Assembly (NCBI RefSeq): GCF_900103955.1
Contig: NZ_FNIL01000001.1
Coordinates: 310,001 to 374,000, forward strand
Direction of reading: 5' to 3'
DNA from: Alkalicoccus daliensis
GTDB taxonomy: Bacteria; Bacillota; Bacilli; Bacillales; Salisediminibacteriaceae
DNA length: 64,000 nt
This document shows positions 44,425 through 55,793 of this stretch, piece after piece (position 1 is the stretch's first letter; the number at the start of each line of letters is the position of its first letter). Made by a program: the position numbers and the translations under genes. The notes beneath the pieces are model-generated. The model did not search any database. It worked only from the letters and a program-made list of their open reading frames with translations, and had not been told where the DNA came from.

Positions 44425-46125
44425 TTGAAACAATCAACGTTTTTAGTTCCGACACTGCGAGATATACCAAGTGATGCAGATGTAATCAGTCATCAATTAA
44501 TGCTCCGTTCCGGCATGATCCGGCAGAGTGCTTCCGGCGTTTATACTTTTCTTCCTTTAGGCTGGAAGGTACTCCGGAAGGTAGAAGAAATAGTCAGAGA
44601 AGAAATGGATCGGAGCGGTGCGCAGGAAATGCTTATGCCTTCTATTCAGCCTTCCGACCTTTGGAAAGAATCCGGACGGTGGGAAGCTTACGGGCCGGAG
44701 CTGATGAGATTTAAGGACCGTCATGACCGGGAATTCGCTCTCGGACCAACCCATGAGGAAGTTATCACCTCTATCGTAAAGGATGATATACGCTCTTACA
44801 AAGAGCTGCCTATGACACTTTATCAAATACAGACGAAATTCAGGGATGAACGCCGGCCGCGTTTCGGCGTGCTGCGTGGCAGAGAATTTCTGATGAAAGA
44901 TGCTTATTCATTTGATCATGATTTTGAGGGGCTCGATAAGAGCTACCAAACAATGTATGATGCCTATAACAGGATCTTCAGCCGCCTGAATTTGAATTTC
45001 AGAGCAGTAATCGCTGATTCCGGGGCTATGGGCGGGAAAGATACACATGAATTCATGGTGCTTTCCAACGTAGGAGAAGATACAATTGCCTATTCGGACG
45101 AGTCAGATTTTGCCGCAAATATTGAAATTGCGCCAGTAAAAGTAAACTATGATAAGTCTGCAGACCAGCCGGAAGAAATGCAGGAAATAGAAACACCGGA
45201 CCAGCGAACAATTCAGGAAGTTTCCACGTTTCTAAACGTGATGCCTGAAAAATGCATAAAGTCACTTTTATTCATTGTAGATGAGGAGCCGGTGCTGCTT
45301 TTAGTCAGAGGGGACCATGAAGCAAACGATATTAAGCTGAAACACGTACTTGATGCTGAGAATGTTGAACTGGCTGATGAAACTCAGACGAAGAATATAT
45401 TAAAAACGTCTCCAGGCTTTATTGGACCGGTAAATATTCCTGCAGAAGTAAAAGTAATTGCTGATCATGCGGTTTCATACATGGTAAATGCAGTATGTGG
45501 TGCAAATAAAGAAAAATATCACCTGAAAAATGTTAATCCTGATAGAGACTTCCGTCCGAATCTTTATGAAGATCTTCGAAATATTCAGGAGGGAGATCCA
45601 TCTCCCGATGGCAGAGGAACGGTTCGTTTCAAAGAAGGAATTGAAGTAGGGCACGTTTTTAAACTTGGCACAAAATACAGTGAAGCGCTCGGCGCGCAGT
45701 ACCTGAATGATCAGGGAAAATCAAAGCCGATCGTGATGGGCTCCTATGGAATAGGTGTTTCGAGAACTGTAGCAGCTATTATCGAAGAACATCATGATGA
45801 AAATGGTATTGTGTGGCCACAGAATGTTGCACCCTTTCATATCCACTTAATCGCTATAAACATAAAGCAGGAAGCACAGAGAGACCTTGCAGAACAATTA
45901 TATGAGAAGTTCTTAACGGAAGGCAGAGAAGTTTTATTTGATGATCGTCCGGAACGAGCCGGCGTAAAATTTAAAGACGCTGACCTTATCGGTATTCCCT
46001 TAAGAATTCAGATAGGTAAACGGGCCGAAGAAGGTATAGTTGAAGTAAAAGAGCGCAAAACAGGAGAACTGCAGGAAGTACACGTAGATGAGCTGTCTGC
46101 TGTAATATCCAAGTATCAGCTGTAA
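44425..46125 (+). CDS. proS: Prolyl-tRNA synthetase (bacterial type)
   Basis: ProS charges tRNA-Pro. The 566-residue protein is the bacterial form with the class II motifs: [20 protein letters not shown] (motif 1), [20 protein letters not shown] (motif 2) and a [20 protein letters not shown] (motif 3) segment. The editing INS domain lies between motifs 2 and 3. Initiation is at TTG 44425, 7 bases after GAGGTGG. The gene ends the rasP–proS pair and is followed by a terminator. Confidence 0.97.
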   Translation: MKQSTFLVPTLRDIPSDADVISHQLMLRSGMIRQSASGVYTFLPLGWKVLRKVEEIVREEMDRSGAQEMLMPSIQPSDLWKESGRWEAYGPELMRFKDRHDREFALGPTHEEVITSIVKDDIRSYKELPMTLYQIQTKFRDERRPRFGVLRGREFLMKDAYSFDHDFEGLDKSYQTMYDAYNRIFSRLNLNFRAVIADSGAMGGKDTHEFMVLSNVGEDTIAYSDESDFAANIEIAPVKVNYDKSADQPEEMQEIETPDQRTIQEVSTFLNVMPEKCIKSLLFIVDEEPVLLLVRGDHEANDIKLKHVLDAENVELADETQTKNILKTSPGFIGPVNIPAEVKVIADHAVSYMVNAVCGANKEKYHLKNVNPDRDFRPNLYEDLRNIQEGDPSPDGRGTVRFKEGIEVGHVFKLGTKYSEALGAQYLNDQGKSKPIVMGSYGIGVSRTVAAIIEEHHDENGIVWPQNVAPFHIHLIAINIKQEAQRDLAEQLYEKFLTEGREVLFDDRPERAGVKFKDADLIGIPLRIQIGKRAEEGIVEVKERKTGELQEVHVDELSAVISKYQL

Positions 46126-46132
46126 AAAAGGC

Positions 46133-46168
46133 GGCCGTCCCTTGATTCTTTTCAGGGATGGCCTTTTT
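46133..46168 (+). terminator. Intrinsic terminator between proS and polC
   Basis: GGCCGTCCCT (46133-46142) pairs with AGGGATGGCC (46154-46163) with one G·U pair, followed by five T residues. It begins 7 bases after the proS stop. polC starts 31 bp downstream with no obvious separate promoter. Confidence 0.85.
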
Positions 46169-46198
46169 ATCTGAAGATTAAAAAGGAGCGAAGCAATA

Positions 46199-49100
46199 AT
46201 GGCACTTGATAAAGAAGCGCGTAAAGCCCGTTTTCAGCTTTTGATGCAGCAAATACAAATGCCTGAGGATTTTGTAAGCAGGTACGCTGAATCGGCTTAC
46301 ATAGAAAAATTAGAAATTTATCAGAGTGCACAAAAATGGCACTTTCATTTTGTAATGCCTGTAATCCTCCCTTTTCCAGCATTTGAACTTTTAGAATCCC
46401 GTATCGTACAAGGGCTGAATCATATCGCTGAAGCTGATTTTTCCATTCGCTGTGAAGAAGAGGCGGATGCAGGGGAAATGATTAAAAGCTACTGGCCTTA
46501 TTTCGTGGAACATCTGCGCAAGGCTACGAACGGACTGATAAAGCGCCTGGAAGCACAGCAGCCGAAGATAGAAAATAACCGGCTGTATATATCTGTAATG
46601 AATGAAGCTGAAGCAGAAATAATAGAACGAAGAGTCAGCATTCCGCTGAAGGCACTTTTATTCAAAACAGGGTTTCCGGAGCTGCAGATTGCTACTGAAA
46701 TAAAAGAAGCAAAAGAAGAAATTCAGAAATTTGAAGAACAAAAGCAGGAAGAAGATCATAACAAAGTCGTCGAGGCGATGCTGGAACAAAAGAAACAGCA
46801 GGAACAGGCACAGGAACTTGGTCAGAACCAAAAAGTCGCTGTGGGCATGGCGATTAAAGATGATCCGGTTCCAATGGAGCAGATCATTGAAGAAGAAAAG
46901 CGTATCACTGTGCAGGGCTATGTCTTCAGCGCAGAAACACGTGAGCTGAAAAGCGGCAGAGTACTTCTCACATTTAAAATAACGGATTATACGGATTCGC
47001 TGCTTATAAAAGTATTTTCAAATGACAAAGAAGACATTCCTCTTCTGGAAGCTGTAAAAAAAGGAATGTGGATAAAAGCCCGCGGAGCAGTGCAGTATGA
47101 TACTTTTATCAGGGATATGACGATGATGGCGAGGGATTTTCATGAAGTAAAACCCCGTCTAATAGAAGATAAAGCGCCGGAAGACGAAAAGCGGGTCGAG
47201 CTCCATGTACATTCAAATATGAGTTCGATGGACGCAGTTACTTCTATTTCGGATTATGTAAAAAGAGCAAAGGAATGGGGCCACCAGGCGATAGGGTTGT
47301 CAGATCATGCAGTGGCTCAGTCTTTTCCCGAAGCCTATGCTGCGGGAAAAAAGCATGGAGTCAAAATTTTATATGGAATTGAAGCAAATCTGGTGGATGA
47401 TGGCGTTCCTGTTGCTTATAACGCAGTAACAAGAGATTTACAAGATGAAACATATATTGTGTTTGACGTGGAAACTACCGGTCTTTCAGCAGTATATAAT
47501 ACGATAATTGAGCTTGCTGCAGTCAAAATTCACAATGGCGAAGTAATAGATAAATTTGAATCCTTTGCAGATCCTAAAGAAAAATTGAGCCCAACAATTA
47601 TCGACCTCACTGGCATCACAGATGACATGGTAAAAGGACAGCCGGAACCGGGGGAAGTATTAAAGGAGTTTTATGATTGGTGCGGGAATGATACACTTGT
47701 GGCCCATAACGCAAGCTTTGACATAGGCTTTTTAAATGCAGGTTATCAAAAAATAGGTTATGACAAAGTGAAGAATCCAGTTATCGACACACTTGAATTT
47801 GCCCGTATGCTGTATCCTCATTTTAAAAATTACAGGCTGAATACACTCTGTAAAAAGTTTAACATTGAACTCGTAGCACACCACCGAGCAATTTATGATG
47901 CCGAAGCTACTGCTCATCTTCTATGGAAAATGGTGAAAGATGCAATAGAGAAAAACATCCATACACATGATTCTCTCAATGAGCAGGGCTCTTCAGATGA
48001 TTATAAAAAACAGCGTCCAATGCACTGCACAATATATGCCAGCACGAAAGCAGGCTTAAAGAATTTATACAGATTGATTTCTATGTCTCATATAGATTAT
48101 TTTTACCGTGTGCCCCGTATTCCAAGATCGGTCCTTGTAAAAAACAGAGACGGATTACTGGTGGGTTCAGCCTGTGATAAAGGGGAAGTTTTTGATGCCC
48201 TCATGCAGAAAGGTCTGGAAGAAAGTAAAGATACCGCTTCGTTTTATGATTTTATAGAAGTGCAGCCTCCTGGAAATTATCAGCACCTTGTTGAAAGAGA
48301 AATTGTGCGGGATGAACTGGCTTTAAAAGATATTTTAAAGCAGCTGGTGAAATTGGGAGAAGAAATAGACAGGCCGGTAGTTGCTACTGGAAATGCACAT
48401 TATTTAGATAAAGAAGATTATGTGTACCGGAAAATTTTAATTGCTTCCCAGGGCGGGGCAAACCCATTAAACAGGCAGACGCTCCCCCAGGTTCATTTCA
48501 GGTCAACGACGGAAATGCTTGAAGAATTTTCTTTTCTGACTGAAGACAAAGCCAAAGAAATTGTAGTTCATAATTCTCAGGCAATTGCAGAGCGGATTGA
48601 TGAAATAAAACCTATCCCTGATGATCTTTACACTCCCCATATTGAAGGAGCAGATGAAGAAATGAGGCAGCTGTGTTATGACATGGCAAAATCCATCTAT
48701 GGGGAAGAACTGCCCCAGCTGGTAATTGACCGGCTGGAAAAAGAATTGACAAGTATTATTTCAAATGGGTTTTCAGTCATCTATTTAATTTCGCAGAAAC
48801 TTGTAAAAAAGTCGTTGAACGACGGATATCTGGTCGGTTCCAGGGGATCGGTAGGCTCCAGTTTTGTAGCTACAATGACGGAAATTACTGAGGTAAATCC
48901 ATTACCTCCCCATTATGTATGCCCGAACTGTAAACATTCCTACTTCTTTAATGATGGGAGCGTCGGGTCAGGATTTGACCTTCCTGATAAACATTGTGAA
49001 AAATGCGGAGAACTTTATGATAAAGATGGCCATGATATTCCCTTTGAAACATTTTTAGGATTTAAAGGTGATAAAGTTCCTGATATTGATTTGAATTTCT

Positions 49101-50500
49101 CTGGTGATTATCAGCCGAAAGCCCACAATTATACGAAGGAGCTTTTTGGAGAAGATTTTGTATACCGTGCCGGAACGATTGGCACAGTCGCTGAAAAAAC
49201 TGCTTATGGTTATGTCAGGGGATACGAGAGCGATGAAGCTCTGCAGCTGCGCGGGGCGGAAATCGACCGGCTTGTGCAGGGTTGTACCGGCGTGAAAAGA
49301 ACTACAGGACAGCACCCGGGGGGAATTATAGTTGTTCCTGATCATTTGGATATTTACGATTTCTCTCCTATTCAATTTCCTGCAGATGACCGTGAATCCG
49401 AATGGAAAACTACGCATTTCGACTTTCATTCTATTCATGATAATCTTTTGAAACTTGATATTCTGGGACACGATGACCCGACTGTAATCCGTATGCTTCA
49501 GGATTTGAGCGGCATGGATCCTAAAAAAATTCCCATCGATGATCCGGAAGTATTCAAATTGTTCAGCGGTACGGAATCTCTTGGAGTCACCGAAGAACAA
49601 ATTCTTTGTAAGACAGGCACCTACGGAATTCCTGAATTTGGTACAAGGTTTGTACGACAAATGCTGGAGGAAACAAAGCCTTCCACGTTCAGTGAACTGG
49701 TGCAGATCTCAGGCCTGTCACACGGAGCTGATGTATGGCTGAATAACGCCGCAGATCTTATCGCTGCTGGTACATGTCAATTAAAGGATGTTATCGGGTG
49801 CCGGGATGATATTATGGTTTATTTAATGTACAAAGGTCTCGATCATCCACTGGCATTTAAAATTATGGAGTTTGTACGAAAAGGGAAAGGTCTGGAAGAG
49901 GAATGGATAGAAGAAATGAAAAAACATGGTGTGCCTGACTGGTATATCGGTTCCTGCTTAAAGATAAAATATATGTTCCCGAAAGCCCATGCTGCAGCCT
50001 ATGTTTTAATGGCGGTCCGGATCGCCTACTTTAAAGTCCATGAGCCAATGATGTTTTATGCTGCATACTTTACTGTCAGAGCGGACGATTTTGATTTGGA
50101 TACGATGATTAGAGGTTCTGCTTCTATAAAGAAACAGATTGAAGAAATTCAGGCTAAAGGGCTGGACGCTTCTCCAAAAGAAAAAAGTCTTGTAACAGTG
50201 CTTGAATTGTCATTGGAGATGTGTGAGCGCGGCTTCTCTTTTGAAAAAGTAGATTTATACCGATCTAAAGCTACTGAGTTTCAAGTCGACGGGGACAAGC
50301 TGCTCCCACCATTTAATGCAATTACAGGTGTGGGGACAAATGCAGCGATAGCAATTGAAAAAGCGAAAGAAGATGGAGAGTTCCTATCCAAAGAAAACCT
50401 GAGAGAAAGAAGTAAAATCACGAAGAGTGTTTTAGAAAAGCTTGACGACCATGGATGTCTGGAAGGACTTCCTGATTCCAATCAGCTGTCGCTGTTCTGA
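46199..50500 (+). CDS. polC: DNA polymerase III alpha subunit, Gram-positive type PolC
   Basis: PolC is the main replicative polymerase of Firmicutes, with proofreading in the same chain. The 1433-residue protein has an N-terminal tau-binding-like region, a Gln/Glu-rich linker, an OB fold, a split PHP domain ([20 protein letters not shown]), the DEDD exonuclease with D423 in [10 protein letters not shown], and the polymerase core with D962 and D964 in [13 protein letters not shown] zinc-binding CPNCKHSYF…CEKCG segment and a beta-clamp-binding C terminus (NQLSLF) are present. AAAGGAG precedes ATG 46199. All expected motifs are intact. Confidence 0.98.
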   Translation: MALDKEARKARFQLLMQQIQMPEDFVSRYAESAYIEKLEIYQSAQKWHFHFVMPVILPFPAFELLESRIVQGLNHIAEADFSIRCEEEADAGEMIKSYWPYFVEHLRKATNGLIKRLEAQQPKIENNRLYISVMNEAEAEIIERRVSIPLKALLFKTGFPELQIATEIKEAKEEIQKFEEQKQEEDHNKVVEAMLEQKKQQEQAQELGQNQKVAVGMAIKDDPVPMEQIIEEEKRITVQGYVFSAETRELKSGRVLLTFKITDYTDSLLIKVFSNDKEDIPLLEAVKKGMWIKARGAVQYDTFIRDMTMMARDFHEVKPRLIEDKAPEDEKRVELHVHSNMSSMDAVTSISDYVKRAKEWGHQAIGLSDHAVAQSFPEAYAAGKKHGVKILYGIEANLVDDGVPVAYNAVTRDLQDETYIVFDVETTGLSAVYNTIIELAAVKIHNGEVIDKFESFADPKEKLSPTIIDLTGITDDMVKGQPEPGEVLKEFYDWCGNDTLVAHNASFDIGFLNAGYQKIGYDKVKNPVIDTLEFARMLYPHFKNYRLNTLCKKFNIELVAHHRAIYDAEATAHLLWKMVKDAIEKNIHTHDSLNEQGSSDDYKKQRPMHCTIYASTKAGLKNLYRLISMSHIDYFYRVPRIPRSVLVKNRDGLLVGSACDKGEVFDALMQKGLEESKDTASFYDFIEVQPPGNYQHLVEREIVRDELALKDILKQLVKLGEEIDRPVVATGNAHYLDKEDYVYRKILIASQGGANPLNRQTLPQVHFRSTTEMLEEFSFLTEDKAKEIVVHNSQAIAERIDEIKPIPDDLYTPHIEGADEEMRQLCYDMAKSIYGEELPQLVIDRLEKELTSIISNGFSVIYLISQKLVKKSLNDGYLVGSRGSVGSSFVATMTEITEVNPLPPHYVCPNCKHSYFFNDGSVGSGFDLPDKHCEKCGELYDKDGHDIPFETFLGFKGDKVPDIDLNFSGDYQPKAHNYTKELFGEDFVYRAGTIGTVAEKTAYGYVRGYESDEALQLRGAEIDRLVQGCTGVKRTTGQHPGGIIVVPDHLDIYDFSPIQFPADDRESEWKTTHFDFHSIHDNLLKLDILGHDDPTVIRMLQDLSGMDPKKIPIDDPEVFKLFSGTESLGVTEEQILCKTGTYGIPEFGTRFVRQMLEETKPSTFSELVQISGLSHGADVWLNNAADLIAAGTCQLKDVIGCRDDIMVYLMYKGLDHPLAFKIMEFVRKGKGLEEEWIEEMKKHGVPDWYIGSCLKIKYMFPKAHAAAYVLMAVRIAYFKVHEPMMFYAAYFTVRADDFDLDTMIRGSASIKKQIEEIQAKGLDASPKEKSLVTVLELSLEMCERGFSFEKVDLYRSKATEFQVDGDKLLPPFNAITGVGTNAAIAIEKAKEDGEFLSKENLRERSKITKSVLEKLDDHGCLEGLPDSNQLSLF

Positions 50501-50505
50501 TCTGT

Positions 50506-50534
50506 TTGCAAGAAGCGCTCTGTTATGGTATATT
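50506..50534 (+). promoter_or_regulatory. Extended -10 sigma-A promoter for the rimP–nusA–infB operon
   Basis: TTGCAA (50506-50511), 17 bp, TATATT (50529-50534) preceded by TGG (extended -10). It starts 6 bases after the polC stop. Transcription would begin near 50541, just upstream of the hairpin at 50561-50590. Confidence 0.65.
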
Positions 50535-50560
50535 TGTTTCAGACAGCGCGATACGAGTGG

Positions 50561-50592
50561 AAGAAAGAGTGGGGGAACCCACTCTTTCTTTT
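50561..50592 (+). terminator. Terminator/attenuator hairpin in the rimP leader
   Basis: A perfect 13-bp stem (AAGAAAGAGTGGG 50561-50573, GGAA loop, CCCACTCTTTCTT 50578-50590) is followed only by TTGCG, so the U-tract is short and interrupted. It may end polC transcripts, but it also lies about 20 nt downstream of the predicted rimP start site, so it is well placed as a NusA-dependent attenuator. Confidence 0.7.
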
Positions 50593-50657
50593 GCGAAAAA
50601 AACCATTATTTGTAAATAAATTACCAATGACCATCGAAAAGGAGGGTTATATTCAAT

Positions 50658-51128
50658 ATGTCTCAGCAAGTTTATCAATCCGTTGAAACGATCGTTACGC
50701 CAATATTAGAAGAACTTTCTTTGGAATTGGTTGATATCGAATTTAAAAAAGAAGGAAAAAATTGGTTCCTGCGTGTTTTTATAGACTCTGATTCCGGCGT
50801 TGATCTTGATGACTGTACGAAGGTAAGTGAACAGCTTAGTGAAAGACTGGATGCTGAAGATCCGATTGAACAGGCGTATTATCTTGAAGTGTCTTCTCCA
50901 GGGGCGGAAAGACCCCTGAAGAAAAAGCAGGATATTGAAAAAGCTGTAGGCAAACACGTACATGTCACGACTTATGCGCCTGTAGATGGTGAAAAAGCAA
51001 TTGAAGGAAAACTAGCTTCTTTTGAGGATGAAGTACTGAAGATTGAAGTGAAAGTAAAAACTCGTATTAAAGAATATGAAATTCCTTACAGCCAAGTTGC
51101 AAAAGCAAGATTAGCAGTTGTTTTTTAA
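50658..51128 (+). CDS. rimP: Ribosome maturation factor RimP
   Basis: RimP is needed for late 30S assembly. The 156-residue protein has the N-terminal alpha/beta domain ([40 protein letters not shown]) and the SH3-like C-terminal domain ending [18 protein letters not shown] strong AAGGAGGG lies before the ATG. It is the first gene of the nusA operon. Confidence 0.97.
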   Translation: MSQQVYQSVETIVTPILEELSLELVDIEFKKEGKNWFLRVFIDSDSGVDLDDCTKVSEQLSERLDAEDPIEQAYYLEVSSPGAERPLKKKQDIEKAVGKHVHVTTYAPVDGEKAIEGKLASFEDEVLKIEVKVKTRIKEYEIPYSQVAKARLAVVF

Positions 51129-51152
51129 TTTAGAAAGGGGGAGTCCCGGTTT

Positions 51153-52301
51153 ATGAACAGTGAATTTATGGAAGCTCTTGCTACAATTGAAAAGGATAAG
51201 GGAATTGATAAAGAAGTTATCCTGGAAGCGATTGAGCAGGCTTTAATTACAGGTTACAAAAGAAATTTCAACTCTGCGCAGAACGTTAGAGTAGACATTG
51301 ACAGAGAGATTGGAACAATTCGTGTATTCGCGAGAAAAGAAGTGGTGGAAGAGGTGTTTGATGCACGCCTGGAAATCTCTTTGGAAGAAGCACATCATAT
51401 CAACCCGCTTTATGAAGTGGATGATGTAGTGGAAATTGAAGTGACACCACGTGATTTTGGACGTATAGCTGCACAAACTGCGAAACAGGTAGTGACACAG
51501 CGTGTACGTGAAGCAGAGCGTGGAATTATTTATTCTGATTTCATCGACCGCGAAGAAGATATTATGACAGGAATTGTCCAGCGACAGGACCATCGCTTTA
51601 TTTATGTGGATCTCGGAAAAGTAGAAGCATTAATGCCTTTGAATGAACAAATGCCTACCGAGTCATACAAGCATAACGATCGAATTAAAGCATTTATTAC
51701 AAAAGTTGAAAAAACAACAAAAGGACCTCAGATTATGATTTCAAGAACTCACCCAGGGCTCCTGAAAAGGTTGTTTGAGCTGGAGGTGCCGGAAATTTAC
51801 GACGGCACAGTGGAAGTGAAATCAGTTTCCAGGGAAGCAGGAGAAAGATCTAAAATTTCCGTGCATGCAGAGGATGAAGATATTGATCCAGTAGGTTCCT
51901 GTGTAGGCCAGAAGGGACAGCGCGTTCAGACCATTGTTGACGAACTTCGTGGAGAAAAAATTGATATTGTACGCTGGTCGGATGATCCTAAGGTCTATGT
52001 AGCAAATGCACTGAGTCCTTCCAAAGTAGTGAAAGTTACAGTAAACGAAGAAGAAAAAATGACTCAGGTGATAGTACCTGATTACCAGCTTTCCCTTGCT
52101 ATTGGTAAAAGGGGCCAGAATGCGAGGCTGGCTGCCAAGCTGACAGGGTGGAAAATTGATATTAAAAGTGAATCAGAAGCCGAGGAGCTTGGACTGCTTG
52201 ATGACGAAGATCAGAAGGCAGAAGATGAAACTACAGAAGAAGCATCTGCAGAATACGAAATGGACAATGTGGCTGACTGGCTGGATGAAGACGAAAAGTA
52301 A
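51153..52301 (+). CDS. nusA: Transcription termination/antitermination factor NusA
   Basis: NusA binds RNA polymerase and stimulates pausing and hairpin-dependent termination. The 382-residue protein has an N-terminal RNAP-binding domain, an S1 domain (DIMTGIVQRQDHRFIYVDLG) and two KH domains (VGSCVGQKGQRVQTIVDELR, LSLAIGKRGQNARLAAKLTG), with a short acidic tail and no long C-terminal repeats, as in Bacillus. RBS AAAGGGGG precedes ATG 51153. Confidence 0.98.
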   Translation: MNSEFMEALATIEKDKGIDKEVILEAIEQALITGYKRNFNSAQNVRVDIDREIGTIRVFARKEVVEEVFDARLEISLEEAHHINPLYEVDDVVEIEVTPRDFGRIAAQTAKQVVTQRVREAERGIIYSDFIDREEDIMTGIVQRQDHRFIYVDLGKVEALMPLNEQMPTESYKHNDRIKAFITKVEKTTKGPQIMISRTHPGLLKRLFELEVPEIYDGTVEVKSVSREAGERSKISVHAEDEDIDPVGSCVGQKGQRVQTIVDELRGEKIDIVRWSDDPKVYVANALSPSKVVKVTVNEEEKMTQVIVPDYQLSLAIGKRGQNARLAAKLTGWKIDIKSESEAEELGLLDDEDQKAEDETTEEASAEYEMDNVADWLDEDEK

Positions 52302-52315
52302 AAGGAGGTTTTTTT

Positions 52316-52591
52316 ATGCAGAAGAAAAAAACTCCTCTGCGCAAATGCGTAGTGACTCAGGAAATGAAACCAAAAAAAGAACTGATCCGGGTAGTGCGGT
52401 CTCCGGAGGGTGAAGTGTTCCTCGACCCGACCTCAAAAAAATCCGGAAGAGGAGCTTACGTTTCCAATGACCTCGCAGTAATAGATGAAGCTCAGTCAAA
52501 GAAAGTATTGAATAGACATTTAAAAACAGAGGTGTCTGATGAAATATATGATCAGCTGAGAAGACATCATTTACGAGGCCAGGTTATATGA
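52316..52591 (+). CDS. rnpM: RNase P modulator RnpM (YlxR)
   Basis: This 91-residue protein is the YlxR family member encoded between nusA and rplGA; it has been reported to bind and modulate RNase P RNA. Motifs are [20 protein letters not shown] and [20 protein letters not shown], a basic surface typical of RNA-binding. RBS AAAGGAGG precedes the ATG. The stop TGA overlaps the next start. Confidence 0.93.
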   Translation: MQKKKTPLRKCVVTQEMKPKKELIRVVRSPEGEVFLDPTSKKSGRGAYVSNDLAVIDEAQSKKVLNRHLKTEVSDEIYDQLRRHHLRGQVI

Positions 52592-52905
52592 TGGACCAGA
52601 AGCAGACTTCTCTTCTTGGATTGATGCAGCGGGCCAGAGCTGTTACGACAGGAGAAGAACAGGTAGTAAAAGCAATTCAGTCGAAAAAGGCGAAAGCTGT
52701 CATTCTTTCTTCTGATGCTTCAGCAAATACACACAAGAAAATTAATGATAAATGCAGTTTTTATAAAGTTCCTCTATATATCACCGGCACCAGATATGAA
52801 CTTGGACATGCAATAGGCAAAGAAGCACGCGTGGTAATTGCAATTCTTGATGAAGGATTTTCTAAAGCATTTAAGAAGAATGAACAGAAAAGGGCTGATG
52901 TGTAA
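52588..52905 (+). CDS. rplGA: L7Ae-family K-turn RNA-binding protein (YlxQ)
   Basis: This 105-residue protein belongs to the L7Ae/YbxF/YlxQ family that binds RNA kink-turns. Motifs are [40 protein letters not shown] and [20 protein letters not shown]. The start is ATG 52588 or the adjacent in-frame ATG 52591; both overlap the rnpM stop, so translation is coupled. It precedes infB as in other Bacillaceae. Confidence 0.93.
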   Translation: MMDQKQTSLLGLMQRARAVTTGEEQVVKAIQSKKAKAVILSSDASANTHKKINDKCSFYKVPLYITGTRYELGHAIGKEARVVIAILDEGFSKAFKKNEQKRADV

Positions 52906-52952
52906 ATTAACAGAGTCTTGAATATAAAAGGGAACCAATAGGAGGTACGTTT

Positions 52953-55070
52953 ATGAACAAGGTACGTATTTATGAATATGCTAAACAGAAAAACGTAACA
53001 AGCAAGGAAGTTATCGATAAGCTTGCAAAACAGGGAATCAAAGTGAATAATCACATGAGCGTGATTACACAGGATACTATTGATAAGCTGGAAGGAAAAT
53101 CTGAAGCGAAATCAGAACCTGCGAAAGAAAAAAAGGTTGCTTCCAACCCAAAGCGTTCAAATGATAAGCCTTCTGTAAAAGAAAAACCTGGGGCTAAACA
53201 GGCGCAAAACAAAAAAGGCGGAAAAGGAACTTTTCAAAAAGGTCCGCATAATAACCGCAAAGGAGGAGGACGCAGATCTCCGGGTACGCCAAAGCCTCAG
53301 CCTAAAGCTAAACCAGTACCGGAGTCCATCACGTACGAACTTCCACTAACTGTAGGCGGCTTCGCAGACAAAATTAATAAAGAGCCTTCTGAGATCATTA
53401 AAAAGTTAATGGGCCTAGGTGTAATGGCTACTATTAATCAGGAGCTCGATAACGAATCAATTGAACTGCTCGGGGAAGAGTTTGGCGTGGCAGTAGAAGA
53501 AGAAATTGTGGTAGATGAAACAGAATTTGAAAACATGATTTCAGAGGATGATCCGGCAGACCTCCAGGAACGATCTCCCGTCGTAACAATAATGGGACAC
53601 GTTGACCATGGTAAGACTACTCTACTTGATAGTATCCGCCATACAAAAGTAACTGCTGGCGAAGCTGGTGGAATTACACAGCATATCGGTGCATACCAGG
53701 TGGAAGAGAACGGTAAAAAAATCACTTTCCTTGATACACCAGGACATGCTGCGTTCACTACAATGAGAGCACGCGGTGCCCAGGCAACAGATATTACAAT
53801 CCTTGTTGTTGCAGCGGATGACGGTGTTATGCCGCAGACGGTGGAAGCTATTAATCATGCCAAGGCAGCAGAAGTGCCAATTATTGTGGCTGTCAATAAA
53901 ATAGATAAAGAAGGTTCCAACCCTGACCGGGTCATGCAGGAACTAACTGAGCACGGCCTGGTTGCTGAAGCATGGGGCGGCGAAACAATTTTTGTAAATG
54001 TTTCAGCTCTTCAGGGAGAAGGTATAGATGACCTGCTTGAGATGATTCTGCTTGTATCTGAAGTAGAAGAATTTAAAGCGAATCCTGATAAAGAAGCAAA
54101 CGGAACAGTAGTAGAAGCAGAATTAGACAGAGGTAAAGGCCCTGTCGCTACACTTCTCGTGCAAGGCGGAACGCTGCGTGTAGGAGATGCAATTGTAGTC
54201 GGAAACACCTACGGTAAAGTCCGGGCGATGGTAAATGATATAGGACGCCGAGTGAAAGAAGCAGGACCTTCTATGCCTGTTGAGATCACAGGCTTAAGCG
54301 GAGTACCGCAGGCCGGAGATCAGTTTAAAGTATTTAAAGATGAGAAAAAAGCGCGTCAGATTGGTGAAACTAGAGCAATGAAAGAAAAAGTTGCCAGCCG
54401 TAAACAGAATTCCACGGTAAGTCTGGATGATCTTTTTGACCAGATTCAGCAGGGAGAAATAAAAGATATTAATATCATTGTAAAAGCAGATGTACAGGGT
54501 TCTGCTGAAGCAATGAAAGGTTCTCTGGAGAAGATTGAAGTAGAAGGTGTAAAGGTTAATATTATCCACACCGGTGTAGGCGCAATTGCAGAGTCAGACA
54601 TTATTTTAGCTTCTGCTTCCAATGCTATCGTCATTGGTTTTAATGTTCGCCCTGACGTAAATGCAAGACGTACTGCCGAAGCTGAGAAGGTTGATGTACG
54701 CCTGCACAGAGTAATCTACGCAGCGATTGAAGAAATCGAATCAGCAATGAAAGGCATGCTTGACCCTGAATTTGAAGAAAAAATCATTGGGCAGGCTGAA
54801 GTAAGGCAGGTAATTAACGTGTCCCGAATCGGTTCTATTGCCGGCTCTTACGTAACAGAAGGCAAAATTACAAGAGACGCAACTGTTCGTCTCCTTCGTG
54901 ATGGTGTAGTAGTGCATGAAGGCGGAATAAATGCACTTAAGCGATTTAAGGATGATGTAAAAGAAGTAGCGAAAAATTATGAGTGCGGTATTACCCTGGA
55001 AAACTTCAATGATGTTAAAGAGGGAGATATTATTGAAGCTTATGTAATGGAAGAAATTAAGCGTGCATGA
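52953..55070 (+). CDS. infB: Translation initiation factor IF-2
   Basis: IF-2 is the GTPase that places initiator tRNA on the 30S subunit. The 705-residue protein has a short Lys/Pro-rich N-terminal region, an N2-like IF2 domain, the G1 motif GHVDHGKTT (about 215-223), [20 protein letters not shown] (G3), VNKID (G4) and the C-terminal IF2 domains ([37 protein letters not shown]). RBS AATAGGAGGT. The N-terminal domain is shorter than in enterics, as usual for Bacillus. ylxP overlaps its end. Confidence 0.98.
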   Translation: MNKVRIYEYAKQKNVTSKEVIDKLAKQGIKVNNHMSVITQDTIDKLEGKSEAKSEPAKEKKVASNPKRSNDKPSVKEKPGAKQAQNKKGGKGTFQKGPHNNRKGGGRRSPGTPKPQPKAKPVPESITYELPLTVGGFADKINKEPSEIIKKLMGLGVMATINQELDNESIELLGEEFGVAVEEEIVVDETEFENMISEDDPADLQERSPVVTIMGHVDHGKTTLLDSIRHTKVTAGEAGGITQHIGAYQVEENGKKITFLDTPGHAAFTTMRARGAQATDITILVVAADDGVMPQTVEAINHAKAAEVPIIVAVNKIDKEGSNPDRVMQELTEHGLVAEAWGGETIFVNVSALQGEGIDDLLEMILLVSEVEEFKANPDKEANGTVVEAELDRGKGPVATLLVQGGTLRVGDAIVVGNTYGKVRAMVNDIGRRVKEAGPSMPVEITGLSGVPQAGDQFKVFKDEKKARQIGETRAMKEKVASRKQNSTVSLDDLFDQIQQGEIKDINIIVKADVQGSAEAMKGSLEKIEVEGVKVNIIHTGVGAIAESDIILASASNAIVIGFNVRPDVNARRTAEAEKVDVRLHRVIYAAIEEIESAMKGMLDPEFEEKIIGQAEVRQVINVSRIGSIAGSYVTEGKITRDATVRLLRDGVVVHEGGINALKRFKDDVKEVAKNYECGITLENFNDVKEGDIIEAYVMEEIKRA

Positions 55071-55348
55071 TAATTGCATGCATTACGATTGAAGCAGTAA
55101 TTTATGATGCCCACTCTTTGAAAGAAAAGCGTTCTGTTACAAAAAGCATTTCTGATAAAGCAAAAAGAAAATTTAATGTTTCTTTTGCAGAAATTGATCA
55201 TCAAAATGTTTGGCAGCGTGTAAAATGGGTAGCAGTATCAGTAAGCGGGGACAAGCTGTCAGCAGAAAAAGAGCTTCAGGCGCTAATAGCTTTTATTGAC
55301 AGCTCCCCTTATTTGGATACCACCTTGATTAATTGGGAATGGTATTAA
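55067..55348 (+). CDS. ylxP: DUF503 protein YlxP
   Basis: This 93-residue protein is the conserved DUF503 member found between infB and rbfA. It reads [60 protein letters not shown] and ends in LINWEWY. The small alpha/beta fold is conserved but its function is unassigned; context suggests ribosome assembly. The ATG lies in the last codons of infB (4-bp overlap). Confidence 0.92.
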   Translation: MIIACITIEAVIYDAHSLKEKRSVTKSISDKAKRKFNVSFAEIDHQNVWQRVKWVAVSVSGDKLSAEKELQALIAFIDSSPYLDTTLINWEWY

Positions 55349-55375
55349 GACGCAGTGAATTCAGGAGTGATTAAC

Positions 55376-55723
55376 ATGGCAAATGTAAGAGCGAACCGGG
55401 TTGCTGAACAGCTGAAGAAAGAGATTTCAGATATTATCCAGCGTGACCTGAAAGATCCCCGTTTAGGCTTTACAACTATTACAGATGTAGATATTACCGG
55501 AGATCTTCAGCAGGCGACAGTTTTCGTAACTGTTTATGGAGAAGAAGAGGAACGAAAAAAAACACTGGAAGCTCTTGAAAAGGCGAAAGGTTTTATACGT
55601 TCTGAAGCAGGTAAGCGGGTACAGCTCCGCAAAACTCCTGAGATTTCTTTTGAGTTTGATGAAAGCATTGAAAGAGGCAACCGTATCGAATCTTTATTAA
55701 GAGAAATGAAAGAAAGAGAATAA
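55376..55723 (+). CDS. rbfA: Ribosome-binding factor A
   Basis: RbfA assists 16S rRNA 5'-end maturation during 30S assembly and cold adaptation. The 115-residue KH-like protein has [40 protein letters not shown] and [20 protein letters not shown] followed by [23 protein letters not shown] 55376 follows CAGGAGTG; the GTG at 55355 would add seven residues that overlap the RBS. Confidence 0.97.
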   Translation: MANVRANRVAEQLKKEISDIIQRDLKDPRLGFTTITDVDITGDLQQATVFVTVYGEEEERKKTLEALEKAKGFIRSEAGKRVQLRKTPEISFEFDESIERGNRIESLLREMKERE

Positions 55724-55734
55724 TATTAATAGTC

Positions 55735-55766
55735 AGCTGTCTTATAGTTTATAGGACAGCTTTCTG
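55735..55766 (+). terminator. Weak terminator between rbfA and truB
   Basis: AGCTGTCTTA (55735-55744) pairs with TAGGACAGCT (55752-55761) with one G·U pair and is followed by TTTCTG, a poor T-tract. Partial termination within the operon is the likely effect. Confidence 0.5.
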
Positions 55767-55793
55767 TTCGTTACATAGAAAGGAGCAGCGCAG

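Noticed and set aside
49055-49660. 201-codon ORF on the minus strand inside polC
   Set aside because: Antisense to conserved PolC catalytic sequence; a shadow frame.
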